Positions 1 through 11,535 of a DNA stretch of 64,000 nucleotides are shown piece after piece; positions within the stretch are counted from its first letter, which is position 1; each line of letters opens with the position of its first letter. A program made the translations under genes and the position numbers. Below the pieces are notes generated by a model. The model worked only from the letters and a program-made list of their open reading frames with translations, had not been told where the DNA came from and did not search any database. Source of the stretch: Chenopodium formosanum (taxonomy: Eukaryota > Streptophyta > Magnoliopsida > Caryophyllales > Amaranthaceae); contig CM044867.1 of the NCBI GenBank assembly GCA_024500155.1, forward strand, positions 23,137,632 through 23,201,631, in the 5' to 3' direction.

Positions 1-620
1 GTCTGCGTCACCACCAACCATTGCTTGTGTAAGGAGTCGGCGTTGGTTGGTCGGAATTCCTATATAGTCTGCTGCCTCACCTCTGTACCATTGAAGCGCT
101 GCATCGTCCATTGCTACCACCGCCGCCATCACCCGATTTTCCTTTGACCGCCTATAAAAATCAAAATACATTTTTGCTCGCATAACCTAATTATCCATGT
201 CTTTACCTTCGAAAACTGATCTATCCAACTTTTTGTGCTTCCATTTTCTACCATCATCGTTGTCCTCCTCAGGCCAACTTCTTGGGTCCCTCCTTCATTT
301 CGGCACGCCGAATTATCCCCCTATTGGTGTTCTCACTTCGTTTGCCCTATGGATGTGACTATTATTACCATCCGGGGTATGGGAGCCCCTGTCACGGTGG
401 CCCTCACTTCATCCTGAAATTATTCGTTTTCTTTAGCCATCATCGCGGCCTGGACCTCTTGCTCGTTTAAAAAACGATATATCGTTCCTTCAAGCCTCAC
501 CGCACCTTCCTCCTGTTTCTTTCTCTCCGCCTCGAACAGGGCTGTGAATTGCTCGGTCATGGCTTTCTGGGCATCAGCCATGGCTTTGCTCGCGGCCTCG
601 GCTCCACTTCTCCCACCTTA
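1..620 (-). pseudogene. Ty3/gypsy gag fragment, decayed
   Basis: On the minus strand, about 235 down to 2 encodes the core of a plant retrotransposon Gag: KLDRSVFEGKD, then MYFDFYRR, then AAVVAMDDAALQWYRGE. This is the usual start of the Retrotrans_gag domain. A TAG stop at 187-189 falls where such proteins normally have a tryptophan (D-G-W). Upstream of it, roughly 600 to 415, an acidic, Ala/Glu/Lys-rich stretch (KAMTEQFTALFEAERKKQEE and on) looks like the N-terminal coiled coil. It ends at a stop, and a frame change is needed to reach the core. The element is broken and runs off the left edge of the window. It sits 5' of the BASS4-like exons, perhaps inside an intron of that gene. Confidence 0.75.
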
Positions 621-1337
621 CCATCTATCCCGCCCAGGATTAGATTTCACACAATAATATTAATACTAATTCACACTAGTTCAAGGCAAAGGCTTGAGTA
701 TTGATTGATTAAGAACTTGGAATACAAACTAAGAGGGATAAGTATAGCTTTAGGCTATAAGTATCATGGTAGCTCGAGGCTACTAATCTCACAAAGTTTT
801 CACTTTATTTCTGGATACTCTTCTACTTGCACTTACTACATTACTTATACTCAAGACATCTAATGGTCAAAGTTGACCTTAAGGAGATACATGTGACTAC
901 TTAGCTAATATAGAAAAACCATAAGCAAACATGATTGAAGCTGGTTGCTTTCTTTCCTTTTCTTAATTGGATGTCTTCTGGCATAGAAATGCTCCCTTGT
1001 TGTTGCTCTTGTTGTTCCCTTGTTGTTAGCCCATGTACTTCCTCTTTCTCCGCTTGAATACACCAATAAAGGTGTTTGACCTGGCTGCCTCGGGTTACTA
1101 AACCAGTCCATCACATTATTCCTATTATATCCCCAATTATAGTCATTTTGGTTTCTAGTCACCAGAATATGCATTTTGTATTGAACATGAAATGCATTCA
1201 ATAGTACCTATTGGATTATAGCTGCTGTGGCAGGTTCACACATTTTCCTATTGATAAAAATGACATTAGAAATTGAGGCTGGCTCTTATCATGCCATATT
1301 ATTAATTTCTTGTCTTTTTTCCCATCTATGGTATCAG
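621..1337. other. no gene seen; possible upstream intron of BASS4-like gene
   Basis: This stretch separates the gag fragment from the first visible BASS4-like exon. It ends in a good 3' splice site (tatcag before 1338), so at least its right end should be intron. The remainder may be retroelement leader or LTR (710-900 is AT-rich and carries no clear termini). I see no conserved coding sequence in it. Confidence 0.4.
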
Positions 1338-3048
1338 GTCCCATGGATACAAGTGAGCAAATCTAGGTCGTTGCTATTGATGGTTAACCCTACAAGCTTC
1401 CTACTGGCCATAGGCCTTGGAGTGTAAGTAACCCAGTCTGATATGAACTTCTACTGCATAAAGCCTTACGTTGCTAACTACCCCTGACTGTTTACAGAAA
1501 TGATAATAGATACCTTGTGCTGCTAAGTTGAATATTTCCTGGATAGGCATTACTAATTGACATTGACTATTCGTTGATGACCTATTTATCTTTATGATTT
1601 GTAATGTGATTTCTTTTAACAGAAATTATACATCATTTACAAATTGTTACTGTTGTGTAATATCTTTTGCAATGATAAACTTGATGGATAAGATACTTTG
1701 GAAGACTGAAGCAGAACATACACTAAATATAGGCAGTAGGCCAGTCACCTGTTCTCCTCATTGTTCCATAAGTTTGAAGCATTTGGTTAAAATTTCAAAT
1801 AGAGAGTGTTAATTCTTTTGTACATGTGCTATAATTTTTCCATTTACCCTTGTATTTTGGTCAATCTTGTTATGTATTTTTGGTCAATCTAATTGGCTAT
1901 AAATTGTTAAATTGTAAAAGTCAACTATTTGCTGCTCCACCCTCCAGACTTCTGTTCATACTCTTACTTAGACCAATTTAACCACTTGGAAATGAATTTA
2001 TAAATCCATAATGATTTCCCACAAACAAAAGTTTGTTAGAACTCATTGTTAGTTATATACTGTGCTTTGGTAAAATGATCTGACAATATCAAGATTCCCT
2101 AGTAGTTATTACTATAAAAAATGAGTTAAACAGCTAAGATCACTGGCAACCATGCTGAAATAATATTGTTTAGTAGGTGAGTGTGTGACTATCAAATTCA
2201 AGAGACTTATCTGACCCTAACTGATCTGATACAAGCCCAATCAGAAGAACCCCTCACCCGAAAATTATCTATCTGACCCAACTGGACCTGCAGGACTGGC
2301 CAATTGCCAGGTTTAGGGTTGACCCAATAAAGTCATCTACCATGAGATTGTTCCTGGATCAATAATTCAATATGACTATGCTGGGGAAGGGAGGGCTATT
2401 TATTTTAGGATATCAATTTTATCATGCATGAGTATATAGTTTGCAATAGATTTTTGCTGTCGTTTAGATCATGAAACAAGGACTTATGTTTGTGTTGCAG
2501 TCTCCTACACATCATTCTGTTAGCTTTCAATGCTCTTGCCATAAAGATTTTATCTTCCATCTCTGGTGGTAGTAAATCTGTCTTCTACAACAGACAAAAC
2601 GCCATTGCGCTGCTTTTGGTTGCAAGCCAGGTGAGTTTTTCATTTTCTTACAAAGTTCCAAGTATTTGAGCCTCAAAATTGATGGCAAAATCTCTTTAAA
2701 TTTTTCATGTTCTTGAGCTGTTCTCTTTGTCTTTAGCTTGATATTGTGCTTGAATTTTGGCCGGCAGAAAACCCTGCCTGTTATGGTAGCAGTTGTAGAT
2801 CAGCTTGGTAGTGCAATGGGTGCTCCTGGTTTGTTGATTATCCCTTGTGTTGCAGCACATATAAATCAGGTCGCTTAGTGTTCCGTCTCACTCACATTAC
2901 TCTTTTTGAGGGCACTCAAATAAATCTTGGTTTCAGCTCTGCATTAGCCAGCTTACGGAATATTGTTATTTTGCAGATTATTTTGGATTCATTTCTTGTC
3001 AATTCTTTGCTTCAAAAAGATCATGTTCCTCTTGCAAAAGAAGCCTAA
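1338..3048 (+). CDS. BASS4: BASS4-like plastid sodium/metabolite cotransporter, 3' exons only
   Basis: Four exons join in phase: 1338-1423, 2501-2630, 2768-2869 and 2977-3048 (stop TAA). They encode about 130 C-terminal residues of a bile-acid:sodium symporter (SBF) family protein. Recognisable segments are VPWIQVSKSRSLLLMVNP, the hydrophobic LLHIILLAFNALAIKIL, the family-typical RQNAIALLLVASQKTLPVMV, then GLLIIPCVAAHINQ and the tail IILDSFLVN. Plant BASS proteins are inner-envelope plastid carriers with 8-10 membrane helices and about 400-440 residues; BASS4's substrate is not firmly known. Donors GTAAGT and GTGAGT are strong. The donor after 2869 (GTCGCT) is weak. The N-terminal ~300 residues, including the transit peptide, are missing to the left, where a gag fragment lies, so the gene is either cut by the window or a truncated copy. 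No stop or frameshift is seen in these exons. Confidence 0.75.
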
Positions 3049-3546
3049 TATTCAGGAACTATGCTGTTAAAAGATAGCTGAAGCTGCAACTTGAAGCCAG
3101 TGGCAGATCCACCCTTATGTTGTGGCCTAATCGTCATTTTTTGTATACAATTTAAGCTTGACGGTCGTGTGGAGGAGCTCATGTACATTCTTTTTCCATT
3201 CTTACTTCTTAGCAATAAATGTCTTTAATATATATATATATTTCATCCCTTTTAAAGACAATTTACTGCTTAAAATGTTTCTTGGATTTACCATGCTTGA
3301 ATATGGTTAAAATACGATTATACTACTTTTCAGGAACATATGTTCGCATTTTCTTCTATTTTAACGTTAAAATATCCCGGCAAACAAGGCTTAATTCCTT
3401 GTATGTTGCAAGAAGTTGGTGGTGTGTCTGCTATTAGTCAATATTTAAGATGCTGGATGCACACAACATAGTTAAGGGTCTTGAGGCTACTTTGTCGAGT
3501 ATAAATTCAATTATGATGAATTATATCATTCTTGAAATCAGGTTAG
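3049..3546. other. 3' flank of BASS4-like gene
   Basis: This AT-rich sequence follows the stop codon and probably contains the 3' UTR (AATAAA at about 3213). It includes a short TA dinucleotide tract (about 3230-3241). No other coding signal was found. Confidence 0.4.
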
Positions 3547-3557
3547 TATTAAATTAT

Positions 3558-3662
3558 TTTTTTGGTGTTTAAAGAGCCACAAGGGCGTCGGTGAGCATCG
3601 ATCTTATGATATCATGGAATCGAAAAGGAAGCTCTAACCACTTGAGTTATTCCTCACTCTCA
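3558..3662 (-). mobile_element. tRNA-derived SINE, 105 bp
   Basis: Read on the minus strand, it starts with a tRNA-like A box (ACTCAAGTGGTTAGAGC). About 35 bases later comes a B-box-like stretch (AAGATCGATGCTC), and the element ends in a short A-rich tail (the T run at 3557-3563 on +). It is flanked by an exact 11-bp target-site duplication, TATTAAATTAT, at 3547-3557 and 3663-3673. Internal pol III boxes, an A tail and a long TSD together are diagnostic of a SINE. The family was not identified. Confidence 0.7.
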
Positions 3663-3673
3663 TATTAAATTAT

Positions 3674-5568
3674 GACTCTTATATGTACTTGAGCAATTAA
3701 GATTTTTTTTTTATTTTTATTTATTTTTTTTAATTGAAAGAAATTAAGATATTTTGTTTAAGCTAACAATACAATTTACGTCGTAGATATTACAATAGTG
3801 TTAAACTATGAACATACTTTCACCATTTGTTAATAAATGATACTAAAGAGCTTATTTCAAATAAAATGATAATATGAATAATTGAGGAGATGTATGATTA
3901 AGTTTCATAAAATTTAACCTTTTGATACATAAACATATTATGAAATTTTGGTTTTATTGTTTCTTAAGCTGGGTTGGCAATTGATTGATTTTAAAACAAT
4001 CTACAACTTTACGTTATTCAATTCACCCAAGGTGATGATATCGGTAATTATGGCATTTATTGGGTATAATCAATTTCAATGTTAATGAGTGCATCTATAA
4101 CGAGTTCAGATACTCTTTGGGTCAAGACTATTGCAGATTGAATCCTATTTTGGTGGGAGCAAATTGAGATCATGAATATTAGGTTTAATTAATATTGTGA
4201 CTTGGTTATGGTGACCATTACCACATGTTATAATAGAAAGCTAGTCAATTTTAGGCATTTTCAGGGATTGATTTAGAATATTTTTACCCTAAAATTATAA
4301 GGTCCCACTTACTCTCTTAATAATTGGAGTTTATAGATCATATACCGATTGAAATAGAATACCCCCTACGGATGTATTCTATTAACTTAAATTTTACTTA
4401 TTTGAATTTATCCGAACTTATTGAAACTTGTTTTAGCTATAATTTGAACTTAAGTTACCCTTATCAAAACTTAATAAATTTGAAATAAATGAAAATAAGG
4501 TGAATGAAACAGACCTACTCCTTTCTTTGTAATATTTGATCTGATTTTTGTGACACAAATGATGTAACTTAAACAAGAGGTTTTTTTTTTTTTTTGTGTG
4601 TATGTGTGTTGGGGGGATATTATTCTAAAAAAAAAAAACCCGTAATAACTTTTATAAAAATAGGGGTTCCTCAAATGTTGACTTATTTACGAAAGTGTCA
4701 TATCGACTATTACGTAGATAAATAATGTATTTTCTCAAAAAGGTTATTAATATATATGCTCATTGCAATTTCTGTTCTTTTTGTGCAGTCCGGCAAACAA
4801 AATTCAAAAAAATGAAATTTCTGCAAAGTACAAGTGAGATTTTGAGTTGACTTTCATATTTTTTTTTGGCCATGCATCATATCTTTCAAACGGGGTACTA
4901 ATATTCATCGATCGATCTTCTCATAAGGTTTTCCTCTTCCCTTTTCAACTTTTTTAAAGAACTGCTGAATTTGATTATTTTTCCGTCCAATAGAATAATC
5001 AGCCTTTATTTATTTTCAAATTAAAAATCTTTGTTTCCACTAATGCAAATTACTGGGCAATACATTTCAATCAATTTTAATATCGACATTTTGGTTAATT
5101 TAATTTCGTGTGTTCATTGTAGCTTAATTATTAATCAAATCAAGTGATATAGTACTATTTAAAAAATTAAAAATTTTAAGTGATACAGTTTAAGCGAATT
5201 TTCTTGTTGGTATTTATTTTTTGAAAGCAATTTTTTTGTTTGTATTTATATTATTATGCATGTTATGGAGAAATTAGAAAATTCATGAATTCACCAAAAC
5301 TGATTGATTTGATTGAAATTTATCCTGCAAAAAGAAATCAACAAATGACTATGAAAAATTAAAATAAACAAATTGTGTTAAAGCTATATTAGGTAGGCTA
5401 AGATATAAGTCTCGTTTGGCTAAACATAGTTGTGGGAGTAGTTGTGGTGGTAGCCATTAGTAGTTGTTGCTAGTTGAAGTATTGAAAGATAAATAATTGA
5501 AGTATTGAGTTTTCGATAAACTAGTTGTTAACTATGTATCACTATTGTACCAATATCTTGCCAAACAC
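3674..5568. other. intergenic, no gene seen
   Basis: This is AT-rich sequence with homopolymer runs (T and A runs near 3705, 4580 and 4628) and no coding signal. At 5408-5568 a segment begins GTCTCGTTTGGC and ends GCCAAACACTTA, which resembles the ends of another small inverted-repeat element. I could not define a TSD for it. Confidence 0.4.
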
Positions 5569-5571
5569 TTA

Positions 5572-5801
5572 GGGTGAGTTTGGTGTCGTTGTTGATTTAT
5601 GCTTTTTGGTTTTATGTTATTCCAAATCATATGATGTATGTCATATAATGGATTAAAAAAATCAAACTTATTTAAATTATAATAATTGTAAAAACTCACA
5701 ATTGCAAAGTGAATATGCGTTTTTCTTGTTTCCTGTTTTATTTTGGTTTTTTATTTTCAAAAACTCTAAAAGCTGGAAAAAAAAAGGTGCGAAACAAGCC
5801 C
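5572..5801. mobile_element. Tourist-like (PIF/Harbinger) MITE, 230 bp
   Basis: The element starts GGGTGAGTTTGGTG and ends with the imperfect inverse (GCGAAACAAGCCC). It is flanked by TTA at 5569-5571 and 5802-5804, the target duplication typical of PIF/Harbinger. It has no coding capacity. Confidence 0.6.
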
Positions 5802-5876
5802 TTATTATTTTTAATTATTTGTTTAACTAGGTCCAATTGCTAAGAGATACTCAAAAGCTAGTACTAAACGTACCCA

Positions 5877-6232
5877 TTGGCATGCTTGGATCGAGAGAGA
5901 TGTATGTATAGGGTAATCAAAGTCACACTAAGTAAAATGAAAGTGAATATAGAGAAGAAAGGTATAGTGATGATGTGATTTTAAAGAAAATTATGTAGTA
6001 ATGGTGTAGTATGAGGTGACGAAAGAGGAACCAATATCCTTATTTTAGTGGTAATAGTTACACTGGGGGGAGGGTGGGTAACTATTACCCTCGTTATGAG
6101 AGTTCCATCTCTCTCTTTTCCTCATGGCACAACTATCTTATTTCATTTGTAAACACCCTGCCTCATACAACACCACCTCTGTTTGACTCTTATTACCACC
6201 TTAATATATTACCCCTAATCCAAACATGGCCT
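5877..6232. mobile_element. possible MITE with TTGGATY inverted ends
   Basis: The left end reads TTGGCATGCTTGGATCGAG. The right end, reverse-complemented, reads TAGGCCATGTTTGGATTAG. The similarity suggests terminal inverted repeats of a small non-autonomous element. No convincing target duplication was found, so the borders are approximate. Confidence 0.4.
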
Positions 6233-6337
6233 AAGTGTTGATACAGGTACATGTCTAGATGTCAAACATGACCTTTTAAATTTCACATAAAGAAGTTGCT
6301 CTCACTTATTCTAGTTTAATTGTAACACTTATATTTA

Positions 6338-6670
6338 GGCTCTGTTTGGTAATTAGCTTTTAGCTGATTGATATAACTTAACTTGTTTTCCTAGCCGGTT
6401 AAATAAGTTTATTTGACTAGCCAGTGGTAAATAGCTGATTTTGTAAAAGTGTTTGGTAAATAGCTATTTATTATTAGTTGTTTTAGTGTATACATTACCC
6501 AAAAAGCTAATTCTTCAATAAGCGAATTGCAAAAGAGCATTTTGGATCCAAAAAGCTCTTTAAATAAGCTATTTACCAAAACACCAAAATTAGCTTTTTT
6601 AAATGGTCAAACCTTCAATAGTGCTCAATGAATTTAAAGCTTCTCAAAAAGCTCTTCACCAGACAAGGCC
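6338..6670. mobile_element. Tourist-like MITE, 333 bp
   Basis: The ends are GGCTCTGTTTGGTAATTAGC and, inverted, GGCCTTGTCTGGTGAAGAGC. The flanks carry TTTA on both sides (6334-6337 and 6671-6674), consistent with a TTA-type duplication. The inner part is rich in AGCTTTTT-like motifs (6355-6370, 6590-6600, 6640-6655) that pair across the element. It is non-coding. Confidence 0.6.
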
Positions 6671-7077
6671 TTTATGTCCTTCGCATTTTAGTTGACACAC
6701 TTAGATTTTTGGGATGACGGATTGAAAATGAGAGAGTTATATTAACATCAAATTTATAAATAAAATATAAATGTACAACAAAAGGTTAAAATTAACATCT
6801 TTTCAGTGTGTGTAGTTCAACTTATCTATTTACGTTGACGCTAATGGAACAAAACCTATAGTTAGGAGAATAATTATCCCATTTTCTGACAAATGCAATG
6901 ACTTGGTTATTTTTTTATTTGCTGGACTACAAATTATTTATTTATAATAATGGCACCTATTCATTTCCCTCAAGTTCTCCCGGACCCCAGCCATGCTCAC
7001 TCCCTTCATCTTGTCTTGATCACTTTGAATCTTATCCTATACCCAAATTACTTTTAGTTATATAAGGACTGAATTAG

Positions 7078-7630
7078 CAATAGCTTTGGAAAGGGTCTTA
7101 AGTAGATGTGTGAAAATCTAAGACGACAACCAATTTTTGAGGATCAAGCCTATTCCTGCTCCTGGCCTCAAGAACAACTTTGGCTTGCATTATATTATCG
7201 AAGGGTGCATAACCTTCTATGGCCTTGCCTCTGCCAAGAAGCAATTAACATTCCCTGCCTTTTCTTATCTTGTGATGACTCTTGTTGTGACCAGCCTTAT
7301 AGACACTAGTCATGGTCATTGCCTTGCGTTTTTTGTTCCTCTTTAAACTGCCTTTTCTGTTATATTGTGCCTCTAGATGATAGGAGGTCCAAGTAGTCTT
7401 TCAACAGCCTCCACTTCTTTGGTTTCGGCTATTGCTGCATTTATAAATTACCTTGTTAATATCACCCCCACCCCTCGCCCCCTTGGTGAACAAGAATTGT
7501 TTAGGCCAGCTTGTTATCACTTATGTTTGTTATTTCACCAATACCGGGGCATTTCAATTCTAGCACTCGTTGGGGCCTTGACTTCTTTTTTGGCCTTGTT
7601 TCCTTACCCTCATCTTTCTTCCTCCTGAGT
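7078..7630 (+). other. coding-like remnant, unrecognised
   Basis: Two open stretches read like parts of a membrane protein: 7137-7346 (PIPAPGLKNNFGLHYIIEG, then a hydrophobic segment) and 7377-7628 (YRGISILALVGALTSFLAL near the end). They are in different frames, have no clear shared splice sites, and were not recognised. It could be a decayed gene, spliced exons of an unknown gene, or chance. It lies about 630 bp upstream of the first hydrolase gene. Confidence 0.25.
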
Positions 7631-7639
7631 AAATAATAT

Positions 7640-8260
7640 TCATGGTCATGATACATTATTTATATTTTGTTTTACATATGTGACTGAGTTATGATGATGG
7701 TGATGATAAGTAACTTCCCATGCCTATCTCTAGGAACAAGTTTTGTTTTTACACATACTATTGGTACCTAATATATTTCGTTAAGCTGTTTTTTTCTAAT
7801 AAAGTAACAGTAAGTCCAGTAGTAGTAGCATAAGTTATTCAGATGTTTTCAGCCCTTGAAATTTCTTTTCTTATTTTGTGATTATTTGGTTTGTAGTATT
7901 GTGTATAGTAATAAGCTAAGGAAAGTGTTTGTGTAATGTCTACAGATGGAAAAAAAAATGTAAAAAACAGCAAGTTATTTGCAGTAATGTGTCAGAGAAG
8001 CTAAAGCAATTTCAGAAGGTATTTGTGCTGAAGATGTTTCATCTTCACTAGCATTAATCTTTCATAGACTAAAACTAGGTGCTTAGCTGGTAAAGCCAAG
8101 AAATTATTCCAATGCATCATATCCAAATAAGTAAGAGAACCTTTTTACAGTACCAAATAACGAAGTGAATCAAAGAAAGTTGAAAGAAGAAAATCTCTTA
8201 GCCTAATATAACTTGTAGTCTATGCCTCATTTTTAACATTCATAAAAAAAATTCTTAGGC
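7640..8260 (+). promoter_or_regulatory. upstream region of hydrolase copy 1, with likely 5'-UTR intron acceptor
   Basis: No coding sequence was found. Immediately before the ATG at 8261 the sequence reads TTCTTAG|GC. The same TTCTTAG|G lies just upstream of the ATG in the other two hydrolase copies (at about 34722 and 41440), whose other non-coding flanks differ. This is best explained as a conserved acceptor of an intron in the 5' UTR. The matching donor and leader exon of this copy were not identified (a CAGAAG|GTATTT near 8018 is a candidate). Confidence 0.45.
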
Positions 8261-11200
8261 ATGTTGAAGAATGTTGGAGTGATTGTACTCGTTGTCATAG
8301 TGGTGACAAGTATACTTCAGTACAACTTGCCACCATCACCACGGATATGTGGGCTTCTGGATGGACCACCCATAACCGCACCAAGGGTGAAGCTGAGAGA
8401 TGGTAGATATTTGGCCTACAAAGAGACTGGTGTACTAAAGGAGAATGCCAAGTTCAAGATCATATTTGTTCATGGTTTTGGTGGTTCCAGGCATAGTGTA
8501 GCTATTGCAGCTTACCTTCCTGTGGTAAATTTTCAGTTATTCTAAATTTCTAATTGTTAATGTTTTTAATTCTATTGAAATCTAACAATATCTTCATGAT
8601 TTAGTTTCTCAAGTAATGTGGTAAACTATACATTGTGATTAAAAAAAATGTTAGAAGCTGGATTTCATCGTTGAGTACTAACATATTTTAGTAAAGGGCT
8701 TCTTTTTGAAATACATGATGTTATGTATTTTCCAAAAATCATTCATGTACAATATATTGAAAATCGTGTTATTAGCTTTTACATAACCGCCTTCATCGTG
8801 GGTACATTGTCATCTTGTGCATAGTTACACTAAATGCTCATTTGTTTATAATGAATGGACTTGTGGACGGTGTTATAACATTGTCACATATAAGTGCTCC
8901 CAGTTCATCTCATTGATTTGCATATCACTCTTGCAAATTTATTACATATAGTTTTATTGTGTATTTGGCAAAATCTCTTGAATGTTTGGTAAAGCAAACT
9001 CTAACATAGGATTACTACTGAAAGAAAAAACTACTCAATTTTGTTCGCTTATCTTGTGATGAGTTCCTGTCATTAATGTATTCCAGAAAAATGTCCTTTT
9101 TATTTCAATACAAGAAAGGCTCTTATAGCCACCCCCCTTTCTCTCCTCGCAGGAAGTCGTTAAAGAGTTGGGATTGTATATAGTGTCATTTGACAGGCCA
9201 GGTTATGGAGAAAGTGATCCTGATCCAAAAAGAACATTGAAAAGCATGGCTTTTGATATTGAAGAGCTAGCCGACCAGCTAAATTTTGGGAACAGATTTT
9301 ATCTGATTGGGTATTCCATGGGTGGACATGCAGTTTGGGGTTCCCTCAGATATATTCCCCACAGGTACTAATTTTTATGCAATGCATTGTATATATTCTT
9401 GTTGACAGTTATATTTGTATTACTAACTAAAGAAAATGTTTGAAAAAACGCAACAATTAGAATGAAATCGCCTAACTATTCACATTGCATGGTCAATCAA
9501 CATCTCTTACTAGGGCCTAATCTTCGTATGTAAAATTGACCTTTTACTCAACTTTAAATTAATTCATAATGAGAGTAGAAACAAATATAAAATTCCACGG
9601 CAAAGTTTCCATGCTCATATTCATTTCGTAAATACATTTATATCTGGCCTTCATAACTTTGAAGAACTTTCACATGTAATACTCCTTATTTGGTTCACCA
9701 TTTTTTGATACATGAGATATAAGTCTGCAAAAATTATAAAATCAAACTAATATGAATTAAATATAGATTTACTAATATGATAATATTAGGTACAATTTCT
9801 AATGTTTATTTACTAATAAATTTTATGTTTAGAATAAATAACTAATCGCATTGAATTCTAAATTGAGGATCATTAGAGGCTTCATCTTAATCGAAGACAG
9901 GTGTGGTGGGAGTGGAACAACACAAACTTGTGAAGTTGTGATGTGCTTGTGCTTGATGTTATTTTTCTAGGTTGGGAAGTATTTCGATTTTTCTTTTAAA
10001 GAGATTTCCGAGAATTGTTTTGACTCATATATACACACACACACCCTTAAAAAAGTATACCTATAAAAAGCCATAACCGCTGAAGCCCTCAAAAAGGCAA
10101 TGCCATTTTTACCCTTAGTTAATTGGGATGCCTCACACTACTATATCCTATCTCAGTGTGGCATGTCCTCTCTACACCATAGGTGCTGAAAATCCTTGTG
10201 TAAAATGAACGACCAAAAACAAAATACTCAACCCAAAGTATCCCCATTATCAAATTCATTGCCATTAACAAATCCTCCCACCCTTCTTCTATATGTAGTC
10301 CATATGTTATACGTTTCAACATCTCATACCACTGCATTCCATTCCTCTTCTCCTATTCCTTGATACATACGTGCATTACCGTACCATTCATTTCACTTAG
10401 CAAGGATTTAAACCCATCTAATGCATGCACATACACAAATTTATCATTTATAGCTATCTAAAATACAAAATAGATAAGCGTATTGTAAATAAGAGTTATT
10501 GTTAGCATATTCTAACCGAGCTGCTCTTATGCATATCTTGAAACACAACTAACTAATAATGTAAATGAATCATATCAGCCTAGAGACAAAAGATGTACCT
10601 AAACATGTTTTTCATTTAAAAGACATGTTTACTTTTATAGGAGCTCTAATCAAGCAATTAAGTGCATTGTCAGTTTCATGACCACTCAAAGGCATTAAAT
10701 TCTTTCAAGAACTCTTTTTTTTACAGGAAAAAACCCCATGAAAAAATCCTACCTTAGTTGATTTTGAACTTTTGAAGTATTTACCACTAACTTAAATAAT
10801 AAACTGCCTCTTAGACTCCATCTACTTTATACATATCTTCTTATTTCATTTTTTATTGTATGATATCTTCTTATTTCATTTTTCATTTTTTAAACCTAAT
10901 CAAAGGTGGCTGGATAGATTAGGTTTGCAACTTTTTAGGATTTTTTTTTGGGAAAGATTTGGGACGTGTATGCATGTAGCATAGCATTTTCGATTAATAA
11001 TTACCCAAGGTACTTTACCATACCAGTAAATAACTTATGATAAATCATAACACACACTAAAACTGATTCCAAACAAACAACGAATTCATTGGCTTACACC
11101 TTAAAAGCAGTCATCATAGATTCATAGGTACCTGATATTCTAAAATCATTGTTGATCTTAAAATAAATTAACTCATTACATAGATTAGTAACACATGATG

Positions 11201-11489
11201 TGCTTTCTAGGCTATAACAACCTGCTATTTGAATTTTATAGACATACGTTTGATTTAAACCTTGCAACTATTGCTGCTTAGTTTGGCTACATACCATTAA
11301 TCATTCTTTCTAAACAAACCTTTAAAGTATTACTAACCATAAACATACCTTATATCAGCACAAGTTTTAATTTGAGGATTACATTCATTAAAACTTTATA
11401 GATGGTCATAACAGAACAATCTCTTCTTCAAAAATAGAAGGGTTGCATGGGTTATATATAACCGTGGAACCTTCTCCCACTGACATCTG

Positions 11490-11535
<46 letters not shown>

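Noticed and set aside
905..1201. 98-residue open frame on the minus strand
   Set aside because: No recognised domain, and low-complexity stretches. It sits in a likely intron or retroelement remnant, so it is not supported as a gene.
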